56,267 nt of DNA, from the NCBI GenBank assembly GCA_041687435.1, contig JAWLBX010000022.1:1-56267 (forward strand), in the 5' to 3' direction. Source of the stretch: JACKII01 sp041687435. GTDB lineage: Bacteria; Pseudomonadota; Alphaproteobacteria; Bin95. Positions within the stretch are counted from its first letter, which is position 1, and every line of letters begins with the position of its first letter. The notes below the pieces were generated by a model. The model did no database searches and had not been told where the DNA came from. It saw only the letters and a program-made list of their open reading frames with translations. Position numbers and translations under genes: made by a program. Of this stretch, positions 34,931 through 42,339 are shown piece by piece.

Positions 34931-36214
34931 TTATGACTCCGCCAGCACCTTTTCCAGCCACGCAGAATGAGCCAGGGTCTCGTGCGCCCGCCCGGCAGCG
35001 CCGACGCACTGGACCCCAACCGGCATACCCTCCGGGCCTTTCAGGCCGGGCAAGGTGACGCAGGGCACGCCAAGCATGGTCCAGATGCGGTTGAAATTTG
35101 GAGAGCCGGTAAAGGCAAGGTTCCGGGGCGCCTCCCCCGGTGCGGCGGGGGTCAGAACTACCCCAAATTTCTGGAACACCTGCCAGAACATCGCCTTGCA
35201 GGTCGCCTGTACATTCCGCGCCCAGTCGTAATGCTCACGCGAATGGATACCGCCGGCGGCGATATAGTCCTTCAGCGGGACCGAGAGCTTGTCGTTGTGC
35301 ATGCACCGTTCGAAGGCCAGGCTGCGCCAAGCCTCATAGCTCATGATCACCTCCTGGGCCTCCAGCGCATCCTTGAAGACAGCCGGCAGGTCGATTTCTG
35401 TGACAGAGCCACCCGCGGCCTGAACCCGTTCAACTGCTTCCTTCATCGCGCTACGTGTACCTGCTTCCGCCTCGCTCCAAACCGGCGTTTTGGCGAATGC
35501 GAACGAGGGGTTCGGGCCGACATCTGCCAGTGACTGGATTGGCGAGGCCTCCATTATGGAGGCGAAAGCGTTGGCGTCCGCAACCGAACGCGCCATGCAG
35601 CCGATGGTGTCCAGGCTTTCCGCCAGAATTTTCATGCCGTTGCGCATGATCCGGCCGTGGGTCGGCTTGTAGCCGACAACGCCGCAATAGCTGGCGGGAC
35701 GGATGACCGAGCCTGCTGTTTGTGTGCCGATGCCAAGCGGCATCTGGAAATCTCCCACCCCCGCAGCCGAGCCGCTGGAGGAGCCGCCGGGCGTGCGTTC
35801 CGGATCGTACGGATTGCGGGTCGGCCCGGGGTTGCGCATGGCGAACTCGGTCGACACGGTCTTACCCATTACCACCATACCGGCATCGCGCAACAGCGCC
35901 ACACACGCGGCATCCTGCGAGGGGCGGTTATCCGGATAAATGGGGGAGCCGTAAGTGGTCGGCATGTCGTGGGTATCGAGAATATCCTTCACGCCCACCG
36001 GCACACCATGCAGTGGCGACCGCGGCCGCTCCGCATCGCGGGCGCGGGCCTCGGCCAGGACCTGCTCCGGGTCGAGGTGGCTCCAGGCCCGAACCGCATC
36101 GTCACGCTCCGCGATTCTTTCCAGGCAGGCACGGACCAGCGCCTCTGACGTCAGGCGCCCGGTGGCGATTTCGCGGGCGGCGTCCAAAGCGGTGAGTTCC
36201 GTCGGATTTGGCAT
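34931..36214 (-). CDS. Amidase (amidase-signature family)
   Basis: From the ATG at 36214 the protein has 427 residues. The amidase-signature Ser-cisSer-Lys triad is visible: Lys in GVPVGVKDILDTHDMPTTYG, the first Ser in the Gly/Ser-rich block GGSSSGSAAGVG and the nucleophile Ser in IGTQTAGSVIRPASYCG. Family members hydrolyse amides, including GatA-like and small-molecule amidases; this one is not the Glu-tRNA type and has no gatB or gatC nearby. The frame opens at 36259, but a TATAAT element at 36276-36271 (minus strand) would place the transcript start so close to 36259 that the ATG at 36214 is preferred. It is divergent from two Ldh-family dehydrogenases and may act in the same catabolic route. 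Confidence 0.87.
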   Translation of the reverse strand: MPNPTELTALDAAREIATGRLTSEALVRACLERIAERDDAVRAWSHLDPEQVLAEARARDAERPRSPLHGVPVGVKDILDTHDMPTTYGSPIYPDNRPSQDAACVALLRDAGMVVMGKTVSTEFAMRNPGPTRNPYDPERTPGGSSSGSAAGVGDFQMPLGIGTQTAGSVIRPASYCGVVGYKPTHGRIMRNGMKILAESLDTIGCMARSVADANAFASIMEASPIQSLADVGPNPSFAFAKTPVWSEAEAGTRSAMKEAVERVQAAGGSVTEIDLPAVFKDALEAQEVIMSYEAWRSLAFERCMHNDKLSVPLKDYIAAGGIHSREHYDWARNVQATCKAMFWQVFQKFGVVLTPAAPGEAPRNLAFTGSPNFNRIWTMLGVPCVTLPGLKGPEGMPVGVQCVGAAGRAHETLAHSAWLEKVLAES

Positions 36215-36270
36215 TGTGATGCTGCTCTCTGGCTTGGCGGTGGGCGATGGCTGGGGCATAGTCTGACGTC

Positions 36271-36276
36271 ATTATA
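36271..36276 (-). promoter_or_regulatory. Candidate -10 box for the amidase gene
   Basis: A perfect TATAAT is read on the minus strand about 57 bases before the chosen amidase ATG. The hexamer 17 bases upstream (TGAATT) is a poor -35. It is adjacent to the 8-bp palindrome TGACGTCA (36264-36271), which could be an operator. The assignment is tentative. Confidence 0.3.
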
Positions 36277-36318
36277 CGTGCGCCGCCAAGCCGAATTCAC
36301 GAATCCGGAAGTGTCATC

Positions 36319-37410
36319 ATGTCCGAGCCCACCGCCATCCGCCATATACCCGGCGACGTTATCCGCGATCAGATCGAAGCGGTGTTGACCGCCTGGGGCG
36401 TTGCTACGGACCCGGCGGCAACTGCAGCCGAGGCATTGGCGGATGCCGACCTGCACGGCGTCGACTCGCATGGCGTCGGCCTGGTGCCAATGTACGACCA
36501 GCGCCGCGGCCAAGGCCGGATCAATGTCAGCGCCACCCCCAAGATCGTGCGGGAGAAGGCTGCCGTCGCCCTGATCGACGCCGATAAGTCGCTCGGCCAT
36601 CCGGTGTCGGTGCAGGCGATGCGGCTTGCCTGCGACAAGGCGCGGGAAACTGCGGTTGCTCTGGTCGGCGTGCGCAATTCGAACCATTTCGGCGCCGCCG
36701 GTTACTATTCCCGGCTGGCAGCCAAACAGGGCATGATTGGCTTGGCGATGACCCACGCGCCCGGCCCGGCAATCGTGCCGACCTTCGGCCGCGATGCGGC
36801 GCTTGGCACCAACCCCATCGCTTTCGCGGCACCGGCGAAGCAGAATCAGCCGTTCGCGCTCGACATGGCAACCTCTACCGTCGCGCTCAACAAGGTCCGC
36901 AACTATTTCCGTCGCGGCAATCCTATCCCCGAGGGCTGGGCCATGGACCATGAGGGCCGGCCCACCACAGACCCCGAAATCGGCTATCAGGCCCGACGGG
37001 TGACGCCGGTGGGCGGCACGCGCGAGTTGGGCAGTCACAAGGGTTATGGCTTGGCGATGATGGTGGAAATCCTCTGCGCCGTGCTGACCGGCGCCTGGAG
37101 CGAACCGGGCGAGACCGATACGCGAGGCCGCCCTCTTAAAAGCCCCAACCAGACCGGCCATTTCTTCCTGGCAATCGACCCGAACCGGCTGCGCGACGGC
37201 GAACAATTCGGCGAAGACCTGGACCGCATGATCGACATGCTGCACGCAACGCCGCCGGTCGACCCGGCACGGCCGGTTCTGGTGGCGGGCGATCCGGAAT
37301 ATGCGATGTTTGCCGAACGCTCCGAAACCGGCGTGCCGCTGCCGGAAACACTGCTCAACGAACTGCGCGCGGTCGTCAGCCGCTGCAACGCACCGTGGCT
37401 GATGGGGTAG
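36319..37410 (+). CDS. Ldh family NAD(P)-dependent oxidoreductase (copy 1)
   Basis: The 363-residue protein belongs to the malate/L-lactate dehydrogenase 2 family (YlbC/AllD/ComC), whose fold differs from classical Rossmann dehydrogenases. Features are ADLHGVDSHGVGLVPMYDQR (catalytic His region), GVRNSNHFGAAGYYSRLAAKQGMIG, ALGTNPIAFAAPA, FALDMATSTVALNKV and GSHKGYGLAMMVEILCAVL. Such enzymes oxidise 2-hydroxyacids such as malate, lactate, ureidoglycolate or sulfolactate. It is followed 58 bases later by a clear paralogue and is divergent from an amidase, which suggests a small catabolic island. The exact substrate cannot be chosen. Confidence 0.9.
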   Translation: MSEPTAIRHIPGDVIRDQIEAVLTAWGVATDPAATAAEALADADLHGVDSHGVGLVPMYDQRRGQGRINVSATPKIVREKAAVALIDADKSLGHPVSVQAMRLACDKARETAVALVGVRNSNHFGAAGYYSRLAAKQGMIGLAMTHAPGPAIVPTFGRDAALGTNPIAFAAPAKQNQPFALDMATSTVALNKVRNYFRRGNPIPEGWAMDHEGRPTTDPEIGYQARRVTPVGGTRELGSHKGYGLAMMVEILCAVLTGAWSEPGETDTRGRPLKSPNQTGHFFLAIDPNRLRDGEQFGEDLDRMIDMLHATPPVDPARPVLVAGDPEYAMFAERSETGVPLPETLLNELRAVVSRCNAPWLMG

Positions 37411-37468
37411 CGAAACCGCCGAACAGTCGCCGACAACCCCCGTAAAATCCCGCCCTGGAGCCAGTCAC

Positions 37469-38545
37469 TTGCCCACCATCGCAGTCGATACCATCAAGGC
37501 CCAAATTTCCTGCGTGCTAACCGCCTGGGGAATGCCGGCCGATCACGTTGCCACCACTGCCGAATTAATGGTCGAGGCAGACATCCGCGGCATCGACAGC
37601 CATGGCATCGGCATGCTGCCGCAATACCACGACCGGCGTAAGGACGGGCGCATCATCGTGCCGGGCAATATCCGCGTGGTGCAGGACATGCCCGCCATGA
37701 CTTTCATCGATGCAGGGCACGCCCTCGGTCATGTACCGGCCAAAATGGCGATGCAGAGCGCCATTGCCAAGGCGAAGGAGATGGGCGTTGCCATCAGCGT
37801 GGTAAGGGACTCAAACCATTTCGGCGCGGCGGGCGTCTATTCCACCATGGCGATTAAGGAAGGGCTGATCGGTATCTGCATGACCGGTACCAGCCAGCGC
37901 TCTATCGTGCCGCCGCGCGCGCGGGAGCCGATGTATTCCACAAACCCTATTGCCATGGCCGCGCCGGCGCAGCGAAACCCGCCGTTCAATCTGGATATGG
38001 CGACCAGCACGGTGGCGGTCGGCAAGCTCAACATCTACCGCCGGGCCGGCAAGGAAATGCCGGTCGGCTGGGCGTTGAAGCCGGATGGCTCGCCTGAGAC
38101 CGATGCGGAGGCTGCGTTCTACGCAACACCGAAGCGGATGACCCCCTTGGGCGGCACGGAGAACGGCGGCAGCCATAAGGGTTATGGCTTGGCAATCATG
38201 GTAGACATTCTGTGCAGCGTGCTGTCGGGCTCTTATTTCGGCGGTCATGATCTGAAAACCGGCCAGCCTGGCGATTTCATCAACGTCGGCAGCTTTTTCC
38301 TGGCTATCGATCCGGCATTCTTCCGCGGCGAGCCTGGCGCGTTCGAGGCGGATATGGACGCCCTCATCGACCAGATGCACGGTATCGCGCCCCTGGATCC
38401 AGCCCAACCCGTGCTGGTGCCGGGCGAGCCGGAGGAAGCAGCGCGCGCCGAGCGGCTGAAAAATGGCGTGCCGATGACAGAGACTCTCTATGGCGAGATC
38501 AAGCGCGTGGCAGAGGAAAGCGGAGTCGAGTTCCTGCTGGAGTAA
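37469..38545 (+). CDS. Ldh family NAD(P)-dependent oxidoreductase (copy 2)
   Basis: This 358-residue paralogue of the preceding gene shares the same motif order: ADIRGIDSHGIGMLPQYHDR, VVRDSNHFGAAGVYSTMAIKE, YSTNPIAMAAPAQ, FNLDMATSTVAVGKL and GSHKGYGLAIMVDILCSVL. It also has a 2-hydroxyacid dehydrogenase role. The start codon appears to be TTG at 37469, with GGAG 8 bases upstream; the next Met is far inside the conserved region. The two copies differ in the ligand-binding stretch (FGRDAALGTN versus RAREPMYSTN), so they may handle different substrates or form a heteromer. Confidence 0.88.
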   Translation: MPTIAVDTIKAQISCVLTAWGMPADHVATTAELMVEADIRGIDSHGIGMLPQYHDRRKDGRIIVPGNIRVVQDMPAMTFIDAGHALGHVPAKMAMQSAIAKAKEMGVAISVVRDSNHFGAAGVYSTMAIKEGLIGICMTGTSQRSIVPPRAREPMYSTNPIAMAAPAQRNPPFNLDMATSTVAVGKLNIYRRAGKEMPVGWALKPDGSPETDAEAAFYATPKRMTPLGGTENGGSHKGYGLAIMVDILCSVLSGSYFGGHDLKTGQPGDFINVGSFFLAIDPAFFRGEPGAFEADMDALIDQMHGIAPLDPAQPVLVPGEPEEAARAERLKNGVPMTETLYGEIKRVAEESGVEFLLE

Positions 38546-38624
38546 GCCCCTGTGGCTGCGGATCAAAAAGCCACGCCAGCCCGGATTGCACGGAAACCAT
38601 TGAGAGCCTGGGAACTGATGGCTC

Positions 38625-39103
38625 CTATGACCTGACTATTTTGCGCCGGACGGCAAGAGCAGCAACGCCAACCCCTATCAGGGCAACCATTCCCGGCTCG
38701 GATGCTGACATAATGCGCAACGCGTAGTCATTGCCAAATCCGGTGGCGGCGTTTGATGCATTCAAAAAGTAAACATGTAGTCATTTATGGTATTAAACTC
38801 GCCACCAGCCAAAACGAAGATATTATTTACTGTAATTTTTACTGATGAACTGCCTAACAAATTGTCAAAGGCGATATCGTCTTCCCAGAGCTTTAACATC
38901 AGTGTGATCGGAAGTTTTTCAAAATCGCGCCCAAGATCAATAACCCCGAACGTGACTTTAACATCATTCCCCGACTTGGTGTAAGATAGGTTGGTGAGCG
39001 TTGGTACCGCATGAGCGGCACCCGCGGTGACCATAAGGCCAGCAACCAGAGTCACGGCTGCGCCCAATTGAGTGCCATATCGACCAAAACACCTGGACCA
39101 CAT
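38625..39103 (-). pseudogene. Secreted small protein with out-of-frame PEP-CTERM tail (frameshifted)
   Basis: The first open segment (39103 to 38762) encodes 113 residues. A strong AGGAGA site lies 7 bases before the ATG, a signal peptide ends GLMVTAGAAHA, and the mature part VPTLTNLSYTKSGNDVKVTF looks beta-rich. It stops at TGA (38764-38762) right after a run of five T. In the -1 frame (38765 to 38625), 46 more residues follow and end SASEPGMVALIGVGVAALAV plus RRK. That is the E-P, hydrophobic stretch and basic tail of a PEP-CTERM sorting signal cleaved by exosortase. One extra T in the run would fuse the two into a 159-residue protein. It is therefore a recent frameshift, a sequencing error, or a slippage-controlled gene. 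No exosortase gene is in the window. Confidence 0.72.
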
Positions 39104-39410
39104 ATTAGTTCTCCTATCTTCGTTTTATTTAATGAAAAAATTTAAAAGGAAAATATATATTTTAAATAATTTTTTTATTTAATGAGTAAACAGGTGGCGT
39201 ATATTTTTGTTTATGAAATGATTACTATAACTTTAACTATAGATAAACTTGCATGGTAAAATACAAAGACGATCCGCCCTCCCCCTGTCGCGAGCGAGAA
39301 AGCGCCGAAGAAAACGCCGATCTTGAAACCCGGGCGCGGAACCCCGATAAGATGTGCATACCCGCATCGATGATTTGAGGCAGGCCGTTACATAAGGGCC
39401 GAAGAACTGC
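39104..39410. other. AT-rich intergenic stretch
   Basis: Bases about 39115-39250 are strikingly AT-rich compared with the rest of the window. No gene is supported here. The stretch holds the upstream region of the secreted small protein on the minus strand and the repeat structure at 39123-39185. From about 39260 the composition returns to GC-rich and leads into the next gene at 39411. Confidence 0.6.
39123..39185. repeat. 13-bp direct repeat flanking an AT-rich hairpin
   Basis: TTTTATTTAATGA occurs at 39123-39135 and again at 39173-39185. Between them AAAAAATTTAAAA and TTTTAAATAATTTTTT form an imperfect inverted repeat. The arrangement looks like a tiny insertion with flanking duplication, or a decayed element, but AT-rich sequence can produce such patterns by chance. 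Confidence 0.5.
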
Positions 39411-39653
39411 ATGAGCGCATTGTTTGAAGAGTTGGACTATTGCCCGACAGAGGCGGCGGCGCGGCATCTGAATCCCGCCGGGATTTTCAGTCTCTGGTTG
39501 AACGATCCGGCTGACGAACGTTTTCTGGTGCGCATGCGTGCAGCCTTCCCAAGGGCATGGGCCGAACCCGCCACCTTCCACAACCTGCTGCCCGAGCGGC
39601 CGTTCATTCAGACCGTCTATCTTGCAGAGACCCATGCCGAAGGGGCCGCATGA
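39411..39653 (+). pseudogene. Spermidine-synthase-like gene with internal deletion (80 residues)
   Basis: The 80-residue product begins MSALFEELDYCPT, which resembles the start of spermidine-synthase-like proteins (from memory, ELDYRPTPIG). It then passes straight into HLNPAGIFSLWLNDPADERFL and ends with EPATFHNLLPERPFIQTVYLA, which resembles their last 60 residues. The whole Rossmann methyltransferase-like core (about 140-150 residues) that binds the decarboxylated SAM is missing, so the enzyme cannot work as such. An upstream in-frame stop at 39393 supports the ATG at 39411. The stop overlaps the next start (ATGA at 39650), so the remnant may be kept to carry ribosomes into the methyltransferase genes. 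The family match is by memory and should be tested. Confidence 0.6.
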
Positions 39654-40342
39654 AACCGTTGTCCGCCAACAAATGCGCGGCGATGACCGTCGCCTGTCCG
39701 GTGTGCCGGACCGATGAGACGGCCGCGTTCGTTTCTGCCGAAGGCCGCGACTACCGGCGGTGCCTGGTGTGCGAGGCACGGTTTCTCGTGCCAAGCCAGC
39801 GGCCGACGCCTGCACAGGAACACGCGAACTATCTTCAGCACGAAAACGACCCCGGAAGACCCGGCTACCGGAAGTTCCTCTCGAAACTGGCCGGCCCGTT
39901 GATGGCCCGCCTGGAACACCCCTCGTGCGGGCTCGATTACGGCTGCGGGCCCGGCCCGGCCCTGGCCGCGATGTTGCGCAAGGCCGGGCATGCGATAGCG
40001 CTCTACGATCCGTTCTTTTTCCCGGACCCCGCGCCGCTAGGCCAGACCTACGATTTCGTCACCTGCACGGAGACGGCAGAGCATTTTCACGACCCCGCCG
40101 CGGAATTCGACCGGTTGCGCACCCTGGTGCGTCCGGACGGCTGGCTGGCGCTGATGACGTGTTTCCAGACCGACGATGCGCGTTTTGTGGACTGGCATTA
40201 CCGCAGGGACCCGACCCATGTCGTGTTCTACCGCGAGGCAACGTTCCGCTGGCTTGCCGCCCGCTGGGGCTGGCACTGCGAGGTACCGGTCAAGGATGTG
40301 GTTCTGATGCGGCGTCCTCCGGCGCAGGCTGGTTGCCAATGA
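39650..40342 (+). CDS. Class I SAM methyltransferase with N-terminal zinc ribbon
   Basis: The 230-residue protein is coupled by ATGA overlaps to the genes on both sides. Residues 14-45 (VACPVCRTDETA ... YRRCLVCEARF) form a probable four-Cys zinc ribbon (Cys16, 19, 38, 41). The methyltransferase domain follows, with SAM motif I LDYGCGPGPALAAML (about 95-109), an acidic residue at the end of strand 2 (ALYDPFFF) and a TCTETAEHFHDPAAEFDRL block after strand 4. The C-terminal part has YRRDPTHVVFYREATFRWL, common in a poorly studied bacterial family. The substrate is unknown; the fused zinc ribbon and the neighbouring RNA methyltransferase suggest nucleic acid or protein binding. An alternative start is Met12 (39683). 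Confidence 0.83.
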   Translation: MKPLSANKCAAMTVACPVCRTDETAAFVSAEGRDYRRCLVCEARFLVPSQRPTPAQEHANYLQHENDPGRPGYRKFLSKLAGPLMARLEHPSCGLDYGCGPGPALAAMLRKAGHAIALYDPFFFPDPAPLGQTYDFVTCTETAEHFHDPAAEFDRLRTLVRPDGWLALMTCFQTDDARFVDWHYRRDPTHVVFYREATFRWLAARWGWHCEVPVKDVVLMRRPPAQAGCQ

Positions 40343-40965
40343 CGACCTGGCTGCACGAGCAGCGTCTGGAAGCAGTGCACGAGGCGATCCGCGAGAGCGG
40401 CGCACAGAGTGTGCTCGATCTCGGCTGCGGCGATGGCGACCTGTTCCTGCGGCTGGCGCGAGAGCCGGCGATCGGGCGGCTGTTGGGGATCGACATTTGC
40501 GCCACCGCGCTGGACCGGCTGCGGCACAGGCTTAAGGGTGTGGAGGTTCGTGTGCCTGAAATCGAGCTTCGCATTGCCTCCTTCACCGATCACACGCCAA
40601 CATTGGCCGGCTTCGACTGCGCCCTGCTGGTCGAGACCATTGAGCATATTGACCCGGATCGGCTGGGGCAGTTGGAATATGCGGTGTTTCATGGCATGCG
40701 CCCTGGCAGGGTGATCGTGACCACGCCGAATGCTGAGTTCAATCCGCTGCTGCGCGTACCCTCGCATCGCTTCCGCCATCCCGGCCACCGGTTCGAATGG
40801 CCACGCGCCAAGTTCCGGCAGTGGGCGGGGAAGGTGGCGGAACGCGCGGGCTACAGTGTCACCTGCCATGATATCGCCGGCTGCCATCCCGATGTGGGTG
40901 GAGCAAGCCAGATGGCAGTCTTTGGCATCAGTTCGGCAGATCGGCGGATCGCTGCCGGCTCCTGA
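40339..40965 (+). CDS. hen1: Stand-alone Hen1-type 3'-terminal RNA 2'-O-methyltransferase
   Basis: This 208-residue SAM methyltransferase overlaps the upstream gene by ATGA. Motif I is SVLDLGCGDGDLFLRL (residues 24-39), with acid Asp52 in GIDICATAL. The metal-binding signature of Hen1 enzymes is present: Glu99, Glu102 and His103 in LVETIEHIDPDRL, and His150 (or His147) in RFRHPGHRFEWPRAKF. Further Hen1-specific stretches are RVIVTTPNAEFNPLL and the end GGASQMAVFG. In plants Hen1 methylates small-RNA 3' ends. In Clostridium thermocellum the C-terminal half of Hen1 2'-O-methylates RNA ends together with the repair enzyme Pnkp. Here neither the Hen1 N-terminal domain nor Pnkp is present. Family assignment is strong; the RNA target is unknown. 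Confidence 0.88.
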   Translation: MTTWLHEQRLEAVHEAIRESGAQSVLDLGCGDGDLFLRLAREPAIGRLLGIDICATALDRLRHRLKGVEVRVPEIELRIASFTDHTPTLAGFDCALLVETIEHIDPDRLGQLEYAVFHGMRPGRVIVTTPNAEFNPLLRVPSHRFRHPGHRFEWPRAKFRQWAGKVAERAGYSVTCHDIAGCHPDVGGASQMAVFGISSADRRIAAGS

Positions 40966-41301
40966 TAATACGTATCCCTGTATCTAAATAATGTGAACAT
41001 GATAAAGGCCGAATACCAAGAAAAACAGCGCCTTCTCGCCTGCCATGACCTACTTTCCGAAAATCGGGCCGTTTATCCCAAACATCGATATCGGATAGCA
41101 GAGGGCCTGAAGGGCCTATCGCATGATCTGCCATTTGGGTTTTCTAACTTCGGCGAGAAATCGAAAGGGGGCAAACCGTAATTGCCGGCTTGTATCAACC
41201 CTTGCTGGCGTTGGGCGCGTTCCATGCCAAACTGCAGGCCTTGCCGTCCAGTGAGGCTGAGGCGTAGGGTTTCCTCTCAATAAGATAGGAGGCCCGCGCC
41301 C
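40966..41301. other. Intergenic stretch before the LLM oxidoreductase
   Basis: No convincing gene was found. Small open frames exist on both strands (for example plus 40993-41181), but they lack good ribosome-binding sites and recognisable sequence. The last bases carry AGGAGG (41287-41292 region) serving the gene at 41302, whose promoter should be here. Confidence 0.45.
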
Positions 41302-42180
41302 ATGAAATTCGCCCTGCATTTCGGAAATCTAGCCTTTCCGGATGGCTCCGGCGCCAAGCGGCTGGCCCAGGCGGCGGAGAAAGCGGGGTTCGAATCCGTG
41401 GTCGCCATCGAGCATGTGGTGATCCCAAGCGAGTATGACTCGGTCTACCCCTACCATTCATCCGGCAAGCTGATGGGAACGCCGCGAATTTCCATGCCGG
41501 ACCCGCTCGCCTGGATGAGTTATGCCAGCGCGGTCACAACCACCCTGAAATTCATGACCGGCGTGCTGATCCTGCCGCAGCGCAACGCCCTGGTGCTGGC
41601 AAAGCAGGTGGCAACCATGGACTATATGAGCGGCGGGCGGATCATGCTGGGCGTCGGCGTCGGCTGGCTCGAGGAGGAGTTCGACGCTCTCGGCGTTCCG
41701 TTCAAAACGCGCGGCCGTTACACCGACGAAGCCATGGCTGCGATACGCGCCCTTTGGGACGGCGACGATGTCAGCTTTGATGGCGAGTTGATCAACTTCC
41801 GCAACGTCAACTGCAACCCGAAACCGGCAAACGGCAGGGTGCCTTTCATCATTGGCGGGCACTCGAAATTCGCGGCACGCAGAGCCGGGCGGTACGGCGA
41901 CGGCTTTTTCCCCGCGACCGGCATGCAGACCGATTTCCGCCCGGTCCTCGACCTGATGCGCGAGGAAGCAACGAAGGCCGGGCGCGATCCGGACGAGGTC
42001 GAGATTACGCTCGGCTGCCCCGGAGCGTTGCCCAATTCAGGCCAAGATCCGCTGGAAGCCATTGCCGAACGCAAAGCCCTTGGCGCGAGCCGACTGGTGC
42101 TGCCGCTCGACCCATTCCTCCCCAATCTGGAAGAAAACCTCGCCCGCTTCGGCGAGGACGTGATCGCGAAGGCAGGCTGA
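41302..42180 (+). CDS. LLM-class F420-dependent oxidoreductase (TIGR03619-like)
   Basis: The 292-residue luciferase-like TIM-barrel protein contains VVAIEHVVIPSEYDSVYPYH, MTGVLILPQRNALVLAKQVATMDYMSGGRIMLGVGVGWLEEEF in recognisable pieces (LPQRNALVLAKQ, GGRIMLGVGVGW), PFIIGGHSKFAARRAGRYGDGF and a C-terminal LVLPLDPFLPNLEENL. This is the pattern of a family usually labelled F420-dependent, widespread also in proteobacteria where F420 or FMN may be used. It probably reduces or oxidises a small molecule. A near-consensus AGGAGG ribosome-binding site suggests strong translation. It is followed by a strong hairpin and convergent with the ThDP enzyme. Confidence 0.87.
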   Translation: MKFALHFGNLAFPDGSGAKRLAQAAEKAGFESVVAIEHVVIPSEYDSVYPYHSSGKLMGTPRISMPDPLAWMSYASAVTTTLKFMTGVLILPQRNALVLAKQVATMDYMSGGRIMLGVGVGWLEEEFDALGVPFKTRGRYTDEAMAAIRALWDGDDVSFDGELINFRNVNCNPKPANGRVPFIIGGHSKFAARRAGRYGDGFFPATGMQTDFRPVLDLMREEATKAGRDPDEVEITLGCPGALPNSGQDPLEAIAERKALGASRLVLPLDPFLPNLEENLARFGEDVIAKAG

Positions 42181-42235
42181 GACCGGGTCCCAAGGCCAAT
42201 TCCCGGCCAAATCTCGCCCCTGGGCAGATGAAGAG

Positions 42236-42323
42236 CCGGGATCTCCGTATGGGGAGCGCCCCGCCGGCCCGCGCGCTTCCCGACCGGAGATCCCGGATCG
42301 CCGCTCCGCGGCGTCCGAGAATC
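42236..42323. repeat. Palindromic REP-like element, probable bidirectional terminator
   Basis: CCGGGATCTCCG (42236-42247) pairs perfectly with CGGAGATCCCGG (42285-42296). The right part then continues with ATCGCCGCTCCGCGGCGTCC, whose GCCGC/GCGGC arms form a second small stem. CCGGGATCTC plus GC-rich stems is a repeat style I recall from many alphaproteobacterial genomes. It lies between two converging genes and probably ends both transcripts. Confidence 0.65.
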
Positions 42324-42339
42324 GAGTGGCCGGTGGCCC

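Noticed and set aside
36264..36271. TGACGTCA palindrome between the amidase and Ldh genes as an operator
   Set aside because: An 8-base palindrome is too short to claim a binding site without a second copy or a known regulator nearby.
39237..39815. A 192-codon minus-strand open frame over the spermidine-synthase-like remnant
   Set aside because: It crosses from the AT-rich gap into the antisense of coupled plus-strand genes and shows no protein-like features.
40993..41181. A 62-codon open frame in the gap before the LLM gene
   Set aside because: There is no good ribosome-binding site and no recognisable sequence. It could be a remnant, but nothing supports translation.
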